Source of the DNA: Asterias rubens
Taxonomy: Eukaryota; Echinodermata; Asteroidea; Forcipulatida; Asteriidae
DNA length: 64,000 nt
Direction of reading: 5' to 3'
Assembly: GCF_902459465.1 (NCBI RefSeq)
Contig: NC_047065.1
Coordinates: forward strand, 2,104,309-2,168,308
Shown here: positions 35,301 to 50,300 of the stretch, piece after piece
Layout: every line of letters starts with the position of its first letter
How positions within the stretch are numbered: position 1 is the stretch's first letter
Made by a program: the position numbers and the translations under genes
The notes under the pieces: generated by a model
What the model was told of the DNA's origin: nothing
Database searches by the model: none
Seen by the model: only the letters and a program-made list of their open reading frames with translations

Positions 35301-38300
35301 TAAGTTGCCAAGATTCAATAAAATAAAGATAGTTTGTGTTGTTTGTACAACACAGACAGTCTTTCAAAACTTTAGTTTGTCTTCAGGGGACAGTTCCAAT
35401 CTCATGAGACTAGATTCACATACATTTGTTGAAGATCATTCATGGTGAGTAAACATGACACATAGGCCTACACAGACTTGACACAAGTACATTTTTATTG
35501 CTAGTGTGATTGTAAAATGAACATTTTGTAAAATTGCCATTCTGAAAACCAAGAGAAATGTCTAGAGGGAATTTTAAACCTAGTTTACAAGTCTTTAAAC
35601 TATGTCTTAGACAACACAATTGAAAATAATGTATCAATGTGCTTTACATGCGTCCCCTGGTCAAAGGCCCGATAATATTCCTTTAATCTTTCTCAGCTTC
35701 CGGGGGAGTATACAGCCATAACCGCCAAGGGGCTCTGAAGGTTTTTCAAACACAATCTAACTTTATATCTCCAATAAGACCTCTTGATGAAGAGAAACAA
35801 TTATAGTAAGGCATCTTACTCAAAGACGCAAAAGTGTTGTGACCGGGATTCGAACCCCCACACTTTGATTTATACTAAAAACGACCAGAACTTGAATTTG
35901 ACGCTCTACACCGCTCGGCCATGACACCCCGTCATGTATTAATTGAGGAAACACTGTCAACTTGTCACAGGCATTTATTTTAACAATCGTTGGGGAAAAA
36001 GAAGTGAAATTTCCTCGATTGAGGCCACATACTACGACTCTTCTTTCTAACATGCTCCTCTGTAGAGATATAACACAACGGATACTTCCAGTCCATGACT
36101 ACTGGGCCCAATTTCATAAAGCCTGTAAGCACAAAAATTTGCTTAGCATGAAATTTCTTCCGTGATAAAAAACAAGATTACCAACCAAATTTTGAATTTT
36201 TGCATATTGCTTGTTACTGGCATTTAGCTGTTGTTTGCTTATCCAATCACGTGAAAATCTGGTTGGAAATCCTGTTTTTATTAAGGAAGAAATTTCATGC
36301 TAAGGAAATTTTTGTGCTTACAGGCTTTATGAAATTGGGCCCAGGTAGAGGTGCGAGGTTGGCAAGAAAATGGAACTCTGCCATCTTCTTTACTAATTGT
36401 CACCCCTTAGATTTCAATTAGAGGCCAGCCCAGGTCAAAGATTTCAATTTGCACCGCCAAGACCATTATCCAAATTCACTTCCGAAAAAACACACAGGAA
36501 ATGATAATAAAATGCACCAAAGATGGATGTTATGTCCAGAAAATTAAATATGACCAAGTAGCCTTTGACGAAGGAAATGACCAAACGTGGTTTCAGGCGA
36601 GAGGTATGCCCTGAGTTGATCTGGTTTCAAGACTCTAAGGATTAATGCTGACCTTAAATAGCTGTTACTCATCAGGTTGTAAATCCCCAAATGAATTCAC
36701 TAACAACCTCGGGGGATCTGACCATTTTTTTATGAAACCAAATGTGCTAAATTTAACAAAGATGGGGGACTTTGACAATCAAAGTTTTTTAATTTGAAAT
36801 CTGAAAGGATGCAATAGTATCAGGGGGGGGGGGGGGGGTGGGGGGGAGGGTAAAGAGTATTATTTAAATTTCATATGTAATGGGCTCAATTTCATAGAGG
36901 TGCTTAAGCATTGGTTAACAATTTTCTGCTAAGAACACCAGTCATAAATTGTACTTGTGACTTTTTTGGGCTGGTAACCTTTTCTGGTAAGCATAATTAG
37001 CTGGTTTAGCTATTTTTTGTGTGCTTAGCAGCTCTATGTAATAGGGCCTTGATGTGTGAAAAGCGTTGTGTACTGAGTGCTTTTTGAGTCCCACATGAAC
37101 GACAAATCAAAGGCTACACAAATTCTTTTTGTTTCAGTGTCAGTTTTGTAAAAAATTACACTGATCTGGAAGAAAGTATAGGAAAGCAGCTTAATGGAGC
37201 TAGAATTCACCTTCGCAGATTAAAACAGAAACTTCTTTAATACCACTGTTAGATTTTTTGATTTACATTCTATTGGAAGAAAGTCAGTAACTATAGGAAA
37301 ATAGCAGTTGCTCTATAGAGCTAAAATTCACCTTGCAAATTAGAAGCGTAAACTTCCATAATTAAGTTTGTCACCAACTAATTGTAGTTGTGTCAGAGTC
37401 AAGTAGTGAACTATTCATTCCAAGTCATTACCAAGTATCGAGTCAGTTCTTACAAATCCACACCGAGTAGCAAGTAATTTCTTACAAGTCAATGTGCAAA
37501 ACGCGAGTCATTTCTTATAAGTCAGAACCCAGTTCACAAGTCATTCCTTCCGAGTTCAAGTCAAGTCATAAGTGTAAATAAAAGTGACTTGAGTCGGATG
37601 TAAGTCACAACGTCACTAACTTGAGTCAACCTCTCTCAGCTGATTTAATTACTATTTTTCTGGTTCCTTGCTTTACTTTTGCGTACAAAGTCCATCTTTA
37701 AGGAAACTGTGTGGACAAAATTAAAAATGTTGTCCAAACGTGTATTTATGCGTTCCATACATACAGCAATTGTTATTTACGTTTGGGGCATCAAGGCTAA
37801 GACCAGAGCCCAATTTCATAAAGCTGCTAAGCAGAAAATACTGCTTAGCAATTTGATTCCAGTGTGTGCTTTGTAAAGGGTACCCTATGAGGAAATTGTA
37901 CCCTATGAGGAAATTGTAAAATTTCTACTTGAGCATTTCAAGGGCAACAAGGCAATGATCAGGGGGCATGGAGGCAATTGCCTTCATTGCATCCGTGAAG
38001 TACCAGTCCTGCCACGTTGCAAATGAATAAACTTTTAACCAAGTCAGCATCAAATAGAAGGATGACAAAAGGGGAGGGGTAGGGGGGAAATATGACAGCA
38101 ACTTCAGTTTCAAGTTACATGCTCATGGCGATGTATATACCTGCTTCACGTTTCACCTTCACTGTCTGTCTTGGGACTTTCGTTACAGACTAAACTGGTC
38201 TGCTATTTAGTTACAGGGTGTGATGATTGGACTATGACTGGACAGTTTTAACCGACTTTATGCCCCAAATACCGGAACGTTTAAGAAAAGAGGCTGGATT

Positions 38301-41300
38301 GTTCAGATCGGGGTTAATAGTCCGTCTGTTTAATGTCTAAAAAGCGAGCTATAATTTCATAATTTCTCTGCAAGAACATTGGGTGAGTCTGAAGTGCAAT
38401 ACTTTTCAGCGTAAAAAGAGAAATTTTTTTGAAATGTAAAATAAATGGCACTTAGGGTGAACAAAATTTGCAATAAAAGAACACTTGAGAGATCTGAACA
38501 TGAAAGTATCTATAAAGATACACACTGGTTTGTGTAGTTGCACCAAGTGATTTATTAATATTTTCTTGGTTGACAGTTAAAGGCTTTAACAGTAGTTGAG
38601 CTTTGTTATTTTTCTCTGATTTCAACCTAATGTAACCAAAGTGAGGCTGGATGGACAAAACAGTCTGGTGCTTTCATTGGAGTGAATTGTTAGGCCTATT
38701 ATTGTTAATAGAAACAGGGAACCTTTAGAAGGCCACCATGATTAAAGTCTTATTGTCAAGGGAATGAACTACAGTGGCTGTCCTAAACCACATCAATTTA
38801 TCAATGGGGGACCTTTGGTGGCAGCAGACTTACCAGGTAAAATCCGTTGTTCTCGGTAATCTGCGCATGCTCAGAACTACGTAAACAATTGGAATTTACC
38901 TGGTAAGTCTGCTGACACCTAGCGTTCCAAAGTCTCCCATTTGAGTCCAATGACTCTGATTGGCCACAAGTTGGACCCAAAGTACACCAAGGCATCTGAT
39001 TGGTTGATCAATTCCTAATCCTTTTTAACAAAAAAAAAACTGCTGACAAAGCCTACATATACATACACAATTATTTACACATGCATCAATTCCTTATCAA
39101 ATCCCAACAGAAAAATTGAATCTCATGTTGCACATGGTCCCTAAACAACTCTGATTGGGCACATTCAAACGTTAACTGACAGTTGGTTCTTGACATGATC
39201 CTGTTTTTCCACCAGGGATCAATTTCACAGAGCTGTCTGCCTAAGCAGACAATATTGCTAATTTCTGCTAAGCAAACATTAGCAGGACACCAGTCACACA
39301 TTGTACACAAGAGATGGCATTTTGGCTGGTAATAAAATTTTGGTAAGCATAATTATTTGGTGCTTAGCTACTTTTTGTGCTTGAGCAGCTTTATGAAATT
39401 GGGCCCAGCTACGAACTTTGAGTGTTGTCTATACTGGAAGAAATTGCTAATTTTATGACAATGTTAGTGTGGCATTTTGTACAAATTAATCTGTAAGCAA
39501 AAAAAAAATGCTAAAAAGCACAGACAAATCTTGCTCATAAGAAACTGGCTACTAGCCAAAATAACATTAGTTTACATTGTTGTGACTGGTGCCCCACTAA
39601 CTTATTGCTTGGCAATGAAATTTGCTAAGCAGTATTTTCTGCTTAAGAGCTTTATGAAATTAAGCCCAGCTTGCAAAGAAAGTGGCTTAAAGTTATCATT
39701 TCAGATCGTATTCGCCAACCCAAGACAAAACACTTTAAATGTCAGGTCATGAAGAAGTCTACATAAGGAAATCATTATCATCTTACAACCACACAATCAA
39801 GAAGACGAACTTTAGTTTGAACTTGAATCCTCTGGTGTAAGGAGGAGGGTCTCTCGTTCACCCATCCTTCATCATCAATTGTTCTACTCAGCCCCTTGTC
39901 TCAACTTAACAGCTTCTCACATCTTGAGCAAGGAGACAAGCCTGCCCACAGATACTACACACCAACTCTTTCTCATCAAGTTGTCCATACAAGATAAGAT
40001 CCCAATCTCGACCCACGAGAGGACATTAACAAAACAAACAAGTGGGTGGTACATTGATACCACAACCACTGGGGGCTCGAGGAATGGGTACAACCATCCG
40101 ATTTGCAAACCGGAAGGTGTCATTATATTTATTACAAATGACATGTGCTTCGATTCCAAGATGGGTGTCACCTAACACATGGTGCGTATTACTGTCACTG
40201 AGTCAGCTGTGGGATGGGAGCCATAGCTCCCTTGGTGCACAGCGTGCCCCAGCATTACACAGGAGTATCTAGGGCCAAATAAAAAACAAAACATGTTTAC
40301 TGTCCTGCCTTTTAAGTTTTGGAAAACAGGAACGAGATTTTAATTTTTTTTTTTGTAATGGCCGCCCAACACATTTTAAAAGACTACTGACTGAGCTATT
40401 TTTTTGTTTTTCCGAAGTTGTCTAAATCCCTTATTTATCCTTTTATCTCCAATATAAAAAAAGGAGGCAGCCTCTAACAAGAAAGTGAGAGGAGATCGTT
40501 TAAATGTTTTTGTTTTTTTTAAAGGAGAAAAAAAAGGAGACGGCCTCTGAAAAGGAAGCGAGTGGGACGGGCTGAACATGTTTGTTTTTTATTTGGCCTC
40601 GGCTTGTAGTAGCATCACCACTTTGTAACTACTACACCTGTTATAGGAGAGTTCGGCTGCACTCAGAAGGTCTCTGGTTGATTTATGGATCTGGATCATG
40701 ACTAAATGGGACATGCCAGGATGATGTTTGCATTTCTTGGGGTCCTGTTCTGCCTTTTGATTGGGGCGACATCAGAAGCGAAGCAACAGAGAGCGAGTTA
40801 GTGATGGGGGTAGAGACCCAAGGGGGGAAGGGGCAGAATTTCGGTGGAACAATGAGTCTAGAGAATGAGAACATATGGTTTGCCGGCTGTTCTAAAACAT
40901 TTGAAAGACCCAAACATGAAATTCGAAAGAGATGAAACAATGTTCTCCTGGGAATCGATATTGGACAACTTAAAGGAACGTTACAGAATTGGTAAGAAAC
41001 AAAAATCGTGAAGATCACAGATTTACATAAAACTTACACGGTCTAATGATGATAGTAAAAAACATCCCTTGAAATAGGCCTATTCCTGTCTGAAATATCA
41101 TATTTGATGAGAAATAAATAATCTACCTTCGCGTTTGGAGTTTATCGCTCAGTGAGCGTTTTATTCATTTTTATTCTGGCATCGATGCAATGCAAAATTT
41201 GTAATCGGTTTTTCACTATTCTCTCGTGACCCAGATGGCCGATCGATCTCAAACTTCCACAGGTCTGTCAGTTTATGTATATGGTGGATTACCTAAAGTG

Positions 41301-44300
41301 CTTACACTGTCAGCAACTATTTTGTTAGCAAAAACCAATTCTGTAATGTTCCTTTAAGATGGCCTTTTTTTTAGCTGCTGTTCAAAATGTCTTTAATCTA
41401 AAGACAAACATTTACTTTCTGTATTCATGAACCTCGCTGCTTCAAAGAAGGAACTAATTGTTTTTAGGCAGTTGCTTCCAACTCTGTTTAGATGACTTTC
41501 ATCATCTGATTGGCAAAGGTTGTAGGGCAAGTACTATATACCTGTGATTTTGTACAGTGCTTACACACATCGGTGTACCACCAATGCAAATTTAAAGGCA
41601 CTGGGAAACTATTGGTAATTACTCTAAATATTTGTTAGCATAAAAAACTTACTTGGTATTGAGCAATGGAGAGCTGGTAGTAGCATAAAACATTGTGAGA
41701 AACGACTCCATCTAAAGTATTTAGGAATTTTTTTAAAACTTATGGAATTTTGAAGAATGAAAAGGAATATAATAAAGCCGAGTTGGGTTGAAATCAAACA
41801 CAGTTGAGCTTAAAAAGCGCAATCTCCATTATCTTTACTTTGAATAAGCAGGCCTCAAATGAATCCACGGCACCAGCAATTGCTGTGGTAGGTCTAACCT
41901 GTGTTTTTGCTGTGGTGCCCTTTGCCAATTGACGTTTTCCTCAGACAAGTGCCCCTTACGAGAGAGAAACTGCCATGCCTTTATCAAGAGCAAAGTTCAA
42001 GGTCTACTTATTAAATACCAATGGTAGCATCTTGGACAGAGCAAAGAGACAGAGCACAAGATGGAACAAATGACTGTCCAGTGCGGTCGATCAAGCAAAT
42101 CACTCATTTCCTAAACATACTGTTTCAATGAACGTCTTATGGAACACCTTGAGTATCCCACAAAGGGTACGCCTAACGACGGTAACGAGACCATGTAGAA
42201 CAATACACATTTGTAATATGTAATACAGGTGTACAAAGGAAACCATAAAGGGTACAGGGGGAAGAGGTCCCACGAGACGGGAAGCTTATCAAATCTGACA
42301 TTTATTACTTATGTATTAAGATTCATTTGTCACTGTCAAGGAGTGTTAGCTTTGTCATGCATAACACGGTTATTGGATGCGGTTTATTTTTGGGAGGTAT
42401 TGTTAAGAGCAGCCGCTGAAGAGGAAAATGGGCAAGAAACGCAAAACCGCTTGGGTTTTTGTTTCTTATTAGAAGGGGAAGTCGACTGTTGGTTCGATAA
42501 TTTTGCTATTAATATTTATTATTTTTAGGTCACAAAAAAATGACAGACTAATAGATAAAGAGAGCCTAAAACAAAGACATTTGCAACCCTGAAGGTTGTC
42601 CCAAATATTCATTTTGGTTTCTCTGTTCTGTTCCATCACTTATTTTGCAACAGCTTTACATTTTAAAGTAAAATTAAAATTTCTCACATTTAGTGAGCAA
42701 ATTGTTTTATAAATTTTCTTAATGTTAAAAATGTTTGTTTGTTTGTTTGATAGGATGATCTTCCCATCAAAGGAACTCGGCAAACTCACACAAGAGGAAA
42801 TAAACACCAACCTTGCAACAGTCAATCTCTCTCAGACAAATTTTTAATTTTGTGATGAATGAGTCAAAATGATACTGGCATGACAACTAACTATGGAATA
42901 ACACAAAGATGTCAAAAACAATCTCATGCACTAGCTGGTAAAAGTAATAGACAATCTGCAGACTGTGTAGAACCTATATAAAAGGTACCACTTTTTAAAG
43001 GCAGTGGACGCTATTGGTAATAACTCAAAATATTTATTAGCATAAAACCTGACTTGGAAACGTGTAATGGGGAGAGGTTGATAGTATAAAACATTGTGAG
43101 AAACGGCTCCCTCTGAAGTAACGTAGTTTTCGAGAAAGAAGTAATTTTCCACGGTTTTGATTTCGAGACCTCAAAATCAAGCATCTGAAAGCACACAACT
43201 TCGTGCGACGAGAGTGTTTTTTCGTTCATTATCATCTCGCAACTTTGATGACCAACTGAGCTCAAATTTTCACAGGTTTGTTATTTTATGCATATGTTCA
43301 GATACATCAAGTGAAAATACTGGTCTTTGACAATTACCAATGGTGTTCAGTGTCTTTAAATGATATACTTTTATTAATTTCTGACTTTACGAAAGTTAAA
43401 ATGTGAAACTTTGTTAATTTAAGAAAAAAGAAAGACTTTTTCTCTTGTGCCCAAGTGACACCAAAGTCAAACTATTCTTATGTTAAATCTTCTGAATTTT
43501 GACCTCACCGACTTTCAACGAAACTGCTATGTCATTGGGGTTAAAAAGCATAGAAAGTGCAGCAGATACCCAAGGCAGGTGGTTTAATTCCCTGAACTTA
43601 AAATCTGAAAGTAAAAAAACACCAACAACTGTTGGTCTGGGGGATCAAGTCGGAAAATCTGCTCCACGACAAAACTTGCCAAAAGAACCATGACTCAAGT
43701 AACATGCTTGTCCAACTTTGCACGTAGTGTACATCGATCGTTGCTCAGGAAAAAATCCCGAAGTCCGAGGAGGGTTATTATCCAGGGCCTGGAGAGAGAG
43801 AGAGTTTGTAGTTCCTTGGGAAGAGCAGCAGGCGATCGGATTACAACCATGGTAACTGAGTCCTAATCACCCAAAACTGGTTTGCCATATGACATGTGTT
43901 TCCTTGGACTGGACACTTTTCTTTGTGTTAAGGACTTTGGGGTTTCTTAAAGTTCACTTTAATAGTTAATGGTTTTAACGTTCAATCTGGATTGCAGTGT
44001 GCAGAAAATAATAAAAATGGCTGTGTTGTTGTTTGTTAAGATGATCTTCCCGTCAAGGGTACATGGCAAACTCCCCCAAGGGGCTCGATATGAGCACCAA
44101 GCTGGCAAAACAGCCAATCTCTCGCGTGAGTCTGGTAGATAACTCAAGGAAAATTGTGGTAGCACTTTAAAAACTAACTATTACATAAAAAACCCTGCAA
44201 GCTTTCAAAGCAATAACTACTTGCATCTGATGAAGTAGTTGTTGCTATGAAAGCTTGTGTTTTTTTTTGCTACCACTAGCTTCAGTGCAAAGAGAGGAAT

Positions 44301-47300
44301 TTGCCTCTCAGATCTCTTAATAACAACACAATAATTCCTGCAGCATCTGACTAAGGATCCATTAGAATCTTAGAATTATCATGGATTGTTGGAACAAATT
44401 CTGCATCATCTTATTTTTACCATTATTTGTACTGACTAAACATTTTAGCCCATGAGAATGACGTTGAAACGTCGGGCCATTAAAACTATTTTTTTTTTGC
44501 ATTTATACCACAGGTCCTTTTGGTTGTTAAGAAGTTTGCAAAAAGCTAATTCTATTCTCTAACTTAAAAACTATTTTCAGAAACTATGTGGAAATCATCT
44601 GGCAATTGACAGGGGAAAAAAATTAAAAATTCAAGCTGTAAAGTTTCAGCGACTGAAACATTGATCTGAGGCACGATATCAGTTACCAACAAAAACATTC
44701 AATAAAATCACAAAAAATATTAAGACGGCAGAAAATCCGCATCTCAATCAGCGAGCGCACAGTAAGCTTAAAATCCTCAAGAAATGATTCAAGAACAGGG
44801 GGTCCTCAGACCCTGAAACAAAATACTTGGGTTAAAGTTTCCAATTTAGTATATCCTGAGGTGCTGAGGTACGCGTCTACGGTTCTGTTTCTTAGAGGGA
44901 TAAGGTGGGCCCAAACAGACTCCTCGGCAGAAATTGAGCATACTGGCGATGAACAATGACTTAATCCATACTGTGCTCTACAGGAATTCAAACAGAAGGC
45001 TTCTGACAACTCGGATGAGATCACTCCCCTGAAAAACCTCCCCCCTTGCACCCAAACCCTTGTGCCTCTCAATAAAGTTCAGTTTGGCAAGTGTAATTAA
45101 GCCGATCATTTGTTGAAGTACGTGCTTGACGCTCAAAGCATTATGCATACAGGCATACCGGCGTTATGTGAAATACAGACGAGTCTGAGTTGTACCTGAG
45201 GAGTGTTGAATACCACAGCATCCTTTTGATTTTTTGAAACATGGTTATAGTCTATGACACAAGTGGATCAGAGCATATATTACTGATCGCAATGTTGAGT
45301 TGTTAAGCAAAGCAGCGGTTCTTCTCAGAACCATAACCCCACTCAAAAAGAGATTTGCACATGGTGAACTGCAAACCTCACCTGGTCTTTTTTTTTTTTT
45401 TTTTTTTTTTTGGGGGGGGGGGTTGGGGAGAGACTTTACACATTAATAAGAGCAAATACTTTCCTCCCCAAACATGTCAACATACTACTTAATTATGCTC
45501 ATATCCTTTGAAAACATCAAATAATCAACCACAAGGGAAATTGACTGGGTAAATTGATTTAGAATTGATTTTTTTTTTTTACAAGTAAATATACACTAAA
45601 TAAGAAACCTACAAAGCAAGCAGAAACAAAAGACAGTTCTCTAAGAACAAACTCTATCTGTAGATTCACACATGGTGTTACCACAAACCAAATATATACA
45701 GAAACAAATAAACAACACTTCCAAAAGAATAAAGAGAAAAAAAATCAGCCACAACATGTTCCTCTGCTTGTCTTATGATGCACATCTTCTAACCCTGTTT
45801 CAATCAGACTTGCCTTGAAAGTGATGATGAAACACCTACGAAATAAAACTCTCAGCATTCTCCTCTTAACTTCTCAAATGCCACGCTAGTGGCCCGTCTA
45901 ATTGAGCAAGTGAGACCCAGCCATGGAAATTGGCTATCGTTTAAGCAAAGCAGGGACGAGAAATGACATAATCCTTCTGACCAAGAGTGGGACAGGGCAG
46001 AGGGCTGGGGACAGGTGTGTTCACGGCAGGGGGGTCAAAAACAGGTGCGAGTGTCACTCACTTTTTTTTAATGTTTAATGTTGTGACTCAACATAGTGAG
46101 ACGCAAACAGGTTTTGCTGTTAATTAAAATAAATTGAAGAATTCAAATTTCACTAAAGAGGTGTTTTATATTACTTACAAGGGTGTCAGAAAGGGTTTTG
46201 GATCGGATAGAAGAAGATGATCGGAGCATACTGATCAAAATGTTGACAACCACCGGTTCTTTTCAGAAGTGCAGTTTGAATGGATTTCATTCAATTGCTT
46301 GTGCATGTTTTAGAGCTCCTGTTTAAAGGAATTCGTTTTCCTGACTGGACTGCAAAGTAATTTTTGGGGCAAAAAGAACCATTTATTTTCAAATAAAAAC
46401 ACTATTGTTATTTTTATAAATATTTATACAAGGTCCTTTTTCATTTAAGGTCCTTTTGATCATTATTCGTTGAAATTGCAACAAACAACCTTATAGCTTT
46501 GGACTCAATGAACTGACATTTGAATGCCTTGTTTAACAAATTTGGTTGAATTCAATGATGAATTTTCTTCAATACTTGATCAATACACGTTAACCTCCTC
46601 AATAAGTGACAGGCATCATAAACAGCCCATAACGAATTCCACAAAGCGCCCCCAAGTTTAACTTGTCATCAAACCTATACACTTCAAACGAGCCAAAGTT
46701 CCTCCTCTTACTCACAACGATGTCACTCTCTAACCTGCTTCTATTTTCTAACCCCACTCTAGTTTTATCTCCCCGTAGCCGGCATTTCGTTCTAATTAGT
46801 GAACGCTTGGATTTGTTTCCAAGCGTGAAGCCTATCACTTCATTTCATCATAGAGGATTTCATGCCCCCCTTGGTGGTGGATTCTCACTGGTGGATCGTC
46901 TTTGGTTACCTGTGGACAGATTGAATAATGACCGAGCAGGAACCGAATACTCAGACCCTGTTTTTAGACGAGAGAAAAATCCGAGGCTAAATGACTGCTT
47001 GCCTCGAAGACAGAGACTGGTTCAGTTTGTATTTTTTCATCTCAAATTTCCACCAACCCGAGTTTTTCGATTGGTAATCACTAATGGCTGAAAGAAAAAG
47101 ATTACTTGTAATTGTGCACTGGACCACCCGCCCGAGGCCAGTGGTTTCAGTGTCGGGCCTGTAAACTCAAGACAGAACAAGTCCAGAGGTCTTGGTTTTT
47201 TCCTTCTACTCATCCTCTTTGTGTCAAAAGAGTGATGTTTAAATGTTGAGTTTGGGTCGAAATGTTTTCTTGGAACACTTCAGAGTATCACCAGTAAAAC

Positions 47301-50300
47301 AGAAGGAAGAGATACATCTTCTCTTTTCAAATAAAACAGTTTAGATGATAAAACTGTGTTCTTATTTTGGTTCTAGTCTCTTCTCATTTTGATTCTGGTC
47401 ATTTTGGGAAGTGGATTGCTTGGGTGGCATTCTTACGCTACTTATTTCCAACGCAACGTCATACATCAAGTCCATCTCAACGTTCAGTCGTTAGTCAACT
47501 AGGCCAGAAATTAGACATTTCCTTGGGGATTTCCCAAGTATTAAGCATGAAATCTAACTGGCTGGAACTTGGCAATTGGCCAAGGGTTATAACCCTCCCC
47601 CATCCTCAGAACAAAGATACAACTCATTCCATATTCATTTATCGAGGATGAGTTGTTAAAGAAAGTTGCTTAAGCTGTATAAAATATGTTTAGGCCTATG
47701 TTAGCCAATGTAAGGCACAAAGTTAAGTTGCTTTAGCTGTTTGAAAATCACCGAAAAAAAAGTTTAGGCCTATGTTAGCCAATATAAAACACAAAGTTAA
47801 GTTAGCCGTTTGAAAATCATCATAAAATATGTTTAGGCCTATGTTAGCCAATGTAACGCACAAAGTTAAGTTGCTTTAGCTGTTTGAAAATCACCATAAA
47901 ATATGTTTAAGGCCTATGTTAGCCAATGTAAAAATAAGTTAGCCGGTTGAAAATCATCATAAAATATTTTTATAATATTTAATAGCCAATGTAAGGCACA
48001 AAGTTAAGTTGCTATAGCTGTTTAAAAAACTACCATAAAATATATCTTAAAAAAATTGTAAAAACACAGTTTTTAACCAAATCAGGCTCAAGTCCTGGAG
48101 GATATGGACTTTTAAGTATTTAAAAATACCACTTTAAACTAAGAGGAAGGGCTAATCTAATCTATCGAACAATGCTGTCAATTTAACTTGGTTCATTAAG
48201 AGTATTCTGGAAGAGCAATTCTCTTCAGTCCTTCAAGATATTATACAGGACTCAGAAAGTTAAGGGCAAAACATAACTTTGGTTTTTGGAAACGCTTGAT
48301 TGTTTGAATCCTATAAATGTAGAGAGCCTAACAGCTGTCCAATTAGAAGTATTGAATTTATTTAGGGGATGGGCAGTACAAAGGCTTGCTTGATAGAACC
48401 CTTATCTGAGATAAGTCGGAATAGATTCACAACTTTTCCTAGTCTTTTATCAGTTTCCATGGGTGACTGTGTATCATCACTCCTTCGATCTGAGAACACA
48501 CACATTGTCTTCTTTAAATCGTTGATCCGTCGGTTATCAGATCAGGATGTAAGGTGATTGTCAAATTATATCGGCAGGAATGGATTAAGCAAAAGGGGAG
48601 GGGTAGCAGGAAGAAAGAGTAAAAAGACCAAGATGTGTCCAAGCCTGTATGCTTCGTTTTTGACTAGGGCAAGGGGCACCAAGGCATTTTCTCCTTGGTA
48701 AAGGGCACCCTATATGAGGAACTTGTTAATGTCTATACTGTAGCATTTCAAGGGCACCAAGGCAATGACCAGGGGGCATGGAGGCAATCACCTTTGTTAC
48801 CTCTGTGAAGTATCAAAGCCTTCCCAGCCCCTACAAATTATAAATTAAGTTTTTAAGAACAACACGAATTGGCAAAAATATCATTTCAAAGTAGACTGAA
48901 AGCTTCAATAATTGTAAAACACTAGTTTTGAAGATGTTTTCTTATAACAGATTTGTTTTTAAACAATTATTTAAAGGGAGGGTGTACCTTTGGTAACTAC
49001 TCCAAAAATTCATGACCAAATTCAATTTTGTTCCCACAATTTAACAATCAACACCAGTGATTTGTCAGAGTCACTCGGCTTCAGAACTAAAATGAAGAGA
49101 CGATTATTGCCGATGTCGATGGCGACGTGGCAAGTGTCTGCCCTGTCAAGAAGGTAGCTGTCTCCACCCAGGCCTGAGGCAAAATCATCTCAGCAACCGT
49201 GGGACAGGTGGTGCCGATTTGCAGGGCAAGACAACCGATGAAAGTTGCTTTTATTGAGCACGTTTTCAAGTTTTTATTAAATTAACTTTGATCAGTGAGT
49301 ATCGATTACCAAATAAAAAGTCAAATGGACTGTGAACGCCTTAGGTATGACAACTTATTCTGAGTACAGCCGAGTACAGAAAATCTAAATCTCAAGTCAG
49401 CTACTTCAACTTCGTTCTCCAAAAAAAAAGAAAAAAAAATGGTGCCGATTTGCAGGGCAAGACAACCGATGAAAGTTGTTTTTATCGAGCACGTTTTCAA
49501 GTGATTATCAAACTAACTTTGATCAGTGGGTATCGATTACCAAATAGAAAACTATATCTTCAACGGGACTGGGCCCAATTTCATAGAGCTACTTAAGCAG
49601 AAAATTTCGCTTAGTAACTCTCTGCTAAGTTGAAATGAGCAGGATACCAGTCGCAAATGATACAAGTGACATGGTAGTTTGCCTGGTAACCATATTCTGA
49701 TCAGCGTAATTTTGTTGAGCAGCTATATGAAAGTTGGCCCTGGTTTGAACGCCTTTAGGAATGACAATTTATCCTGAATACAGCAAATCAACGTACTTCA
49801 ACTTCATTCTCAACAAGATTGTTTTTTCTTTCATTATTCTCTTGCAACCCCGGTGACCAATTGAGTAAAAATTTTCACAGATTTGTAATTTGATGCATAT
49901 ATGATTGGATACACCAAGTGAGAATACTGGTCTTTGACCAAAGGTGTCCAGTGACTTTAAAGGTCTGCGTTCATCTATTTGGTTGGTGTTTTTCCTCTCT
50001 TGTGATTGGTTTTGTTCATCCATTCTTCTTCTTTTAACTTTCTGATCTTATTGGCTGATGTGGGGTTCAAAAATCACCTTTACCTTAATTACACGAGTCA
50101 AGGCCCTATGTGTTAGAACCTGTATAATGTTCATTCTGCACGACTAATTTCTCATTTGTCCTTAAATAAATATTATTGAAGAGACAGATTTGTTTTCAGA
50201 TAAAAAAAAAACAGCTTTTGGAGATAGTTTCAATTGAATCAAGTTACACAACATGCAATACATCTATGGTATGTCGTAAAAGTTCACCTCCGTTTTGTTG

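Noticed and set aside
39879..40272. Overlapping plus and minus frames of 76-98 codons
   Set aside because: No motif, no codon bias and mutual overlap on both strands.
46599..47091. Opposing open frames of 79 and 142 codons in VKR intron 1
   Set aside because: No recognisable domain in either frame and no supporting splice sites.
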